A stretch of 64,000 nt of DNA, from the NCBI RefSeq assembly GCF_038051925.1, contig NZ_CP150634.1, positions 4,762,864 through 4,826,863 of the forward strand. Reading direction: 5' to 3'. The stretch comes from Methylotuvimicrobium sp. KM2 (lineage in GTDB: Bacteria > Pseudomonadota > Gammaproteobacteria > Methylococcales > Methylomonadaceae). Below the pieces are notes generated by a model. It saw only the letters and a program-made list of their open reading frames with translations, did no database searches and had not been told where the DNA came from. This document shows, one piece after another, positions 63,207 to 64,000 of this stretch (the first letter of the stretch is position 1; every line of letters starts with the position of its first letter). The position numbers and the translations under genes are program-made.

Positions 63207-63437
63207 ATGTCTTTAACTTATTTAACCACTGCCGAATTATCGGAAAAAATAAAATACGATGCTCGTACGATCCGCAATGTCCTAAAGGATAGTGTTTTGC
63301 TGGAAGGCCGCCATTATGTTCGTCCTTTTGGAGGACGCAAGATTCTTTTTATCTGGGAGCATATCGAACACGATATGACTCAGGTTCAATCCGATTTTGC
63401 CATTCCTTTGAGCCAAGGAGGTGTTTGTCATGGGTAG
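63207..63437 (+). CDS. Excisionase-like small DNA-binding protein
   Basis: 76 residues with a perfect AGGAGG Shine-Dalgarno. The sequence LTTAELSEKIKYDARTIRNV and LEGRHYVRPFGGRKILFIWE is the usual winged-helix pattern of small excisionase/AlpA-like proteins encoded just before integrases. It overlaps the integrase start by 8 bp. Confidence 0.82.
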   Translation: MSLTYLTTAELSEKIKYDARTIRNVLKDSVLLEGRHYVRPFGGRKILFIWEHIEHDMTQVQSDFAIPLSQGGVCHG

Positions 63438-64000
63438 TATCCGCGTGCGCCAAGAGACCGGTAAATTGTTCTTTGACTTTAAGTATCAGAATACCCGCTG
63501 CCGTGAACAGACTACGCTGGACGATAACAAAACAAACCGTAATCGTTTACAGAAGGTGATGGATAAAATTGATGCTGAAATCACGTTGGGCATCTTTGAT
63601 TACCGAAATTATTTTCCGAATAGCTCGATGGTTGCCAAGTTTGAACATCTGGAAACCCGAAATAAGATTCTAAGCGGTAATGCCAAGCCCAAGTTTAAGG
63701 AATTCGCTGCAGAATGGTATGACGAAATGCAGGTTGGTTGGCGTCATTCTCATCAGGTGACGGTAAATCGGATGTTGAACGATCGGATCATGGACTGGTT
63801 CGGAGAAATGGAGGTCAGCCACATCACTAAAGCCGATATTTTGAAGTTTCGCGCCTCGCTCGCCAAAGTAACGCGCAAAAATGGCAATCAGTTATCCGCC
63901 GAATACATCAACAAGTACCTGAAGATTCTTCGGATGGTCCTTAATGAAGCAGCTGACCGATTCGATTTTACTTCACCTTTCCGTGGAATTAAACCGTTAA
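63430..64000 (+). CDS. Tyrosine-recombinase integrase, N-terminal part (cut by window end)
   Basis: 190 codons open to the right edge from ATG 63430. The N-terminal arm-binding domain (SIRVRQETGKLFFDFKYQ, TTLDDNKTNRNRL, AEITLGIFDY) resembles DUF3596-type phage integrases. The core-binding SAM-like domain follows (KFKEFAAEWYDEMQVGWRHS, ISHITKADI-like VSHITKADILKFRASLAK, YINKYLKILRMVLNEA). The catalytic domain with the R...HxxR...Y residues is beyond the window. It probably defines an island extending to the right. Confidence 0.9.
   Translation, partial: MGSIRVRQETGKLFFDFKYQNTRCREQTTLDDNKTNRNRLQKVMDKIDAEITLGIFDYRNYFPNSSMVAKFEHLETRNKILSGNAKPKFKEFAAEWYDEMQVGWRHSHQVTVNRMLNDRIMDWFGEMEVSHITKADILKFRASLAKVTRKNGNQLSAEYINKYLKILRMVLNEAADRFDFTSPFRGIKPL

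Overview
The window looks like the chromosome of a gammaproteobacterium of moderate GC, most likely a methanotroph of the Methylococcales (Methylomicrobium/Methylotuvimicrobium-like). This is an inference from the gene repertoire (a complete Lap adhesin system, an exosortase-associated TIGR04073 protein, aryl-polyene-type export genes, rep helicase) and the many small dispersed palindromic repeats. No taxonomic marker gene is present.

Region 1 (1-16.1 kb) is a biofilm-adhesin locus. A giant LapA-type adhesin (start 4536, minus strand, running off the left edge) has a retention module, a PAAG LapG-cleavage site, and then an uninterrupted Thr-Asp dipeptide repeat of at least 1,325 residues. Upstream of it lie a LuxR-type regulator with a degenerate receiver, the type I secretion genes (HlyD-like lapC, lapB, TolC-like lapE), a VWA lipoprotein, the periplasmic protease lapG and its c-di-GMP receptor lapD. 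These should work together: secretion, tethering in the outer membrane, and c-di-GMP-gated release. A lytic transglycosylase and a TIGR04073 protein follow.

Region 2 (16.3-21.6 kb) holds signalling genes (GAF-GGDEF-EAL-REC protein, a receiver, a truncated receiver), a halogenase-like flavoprotein and a lipoprotein. Region 3 (21.7-30.2 kb) is a type I restriction-modification operon (hsdM, hsdS, hsdR) with one complete and one truncated DUF1016/YhcG gene. Region 4 (30.6-41 kb) carries an MMPL exporter, a LolA-like protein with a broken tandem copy, a COG4648 membrane protein, a TauE/SafE permease, a Uma2 protein, a rhomboid protease and a membrane diguanylate cyclase. It is peppered with short mobile repeats. 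Region 5 is rep helicase and tRNA-Arg(CCG), the latter preceded by a 41-nt truncated copy.

Region 6 (43.7-64 kb) is accessory DNA. It contains a gene-poor 1.8 kb, a 1,179-residue protein with a nuclease-like N-terminus, a cold-shock/excalibur protein, and a four-gene AAA+/metallophosphoesterase cassette. An 8.08-kb element (54362-62441) is inserted in the last codons of the metallophosphoesterase gene. It has 20-bp terminal inverted repeats, 22-bp internal repeats at identical spacing in both ends, and a 6-bp flanking duplication, which is the architecture of Tn7-like or Tn5053-like transposon ends, but no transposase gene lies inside. Its cargo is a small unknown protein, a cytosolic Sel1-repeat histidine kinase, a receiver-effector protein, toxin-antitoxin genes (one decayed hicA) and a Nudix-domain protein. 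I regard the kinase/receiver/Nudix set as the best candidate for an undescribed system, possibly a Detocs-like anti-phage two-component system. The right edge has a DUF6794 gene, an XRE repressor, an excisionase-like gene with phased operators, and a tyrosine integrase cut by the window end.
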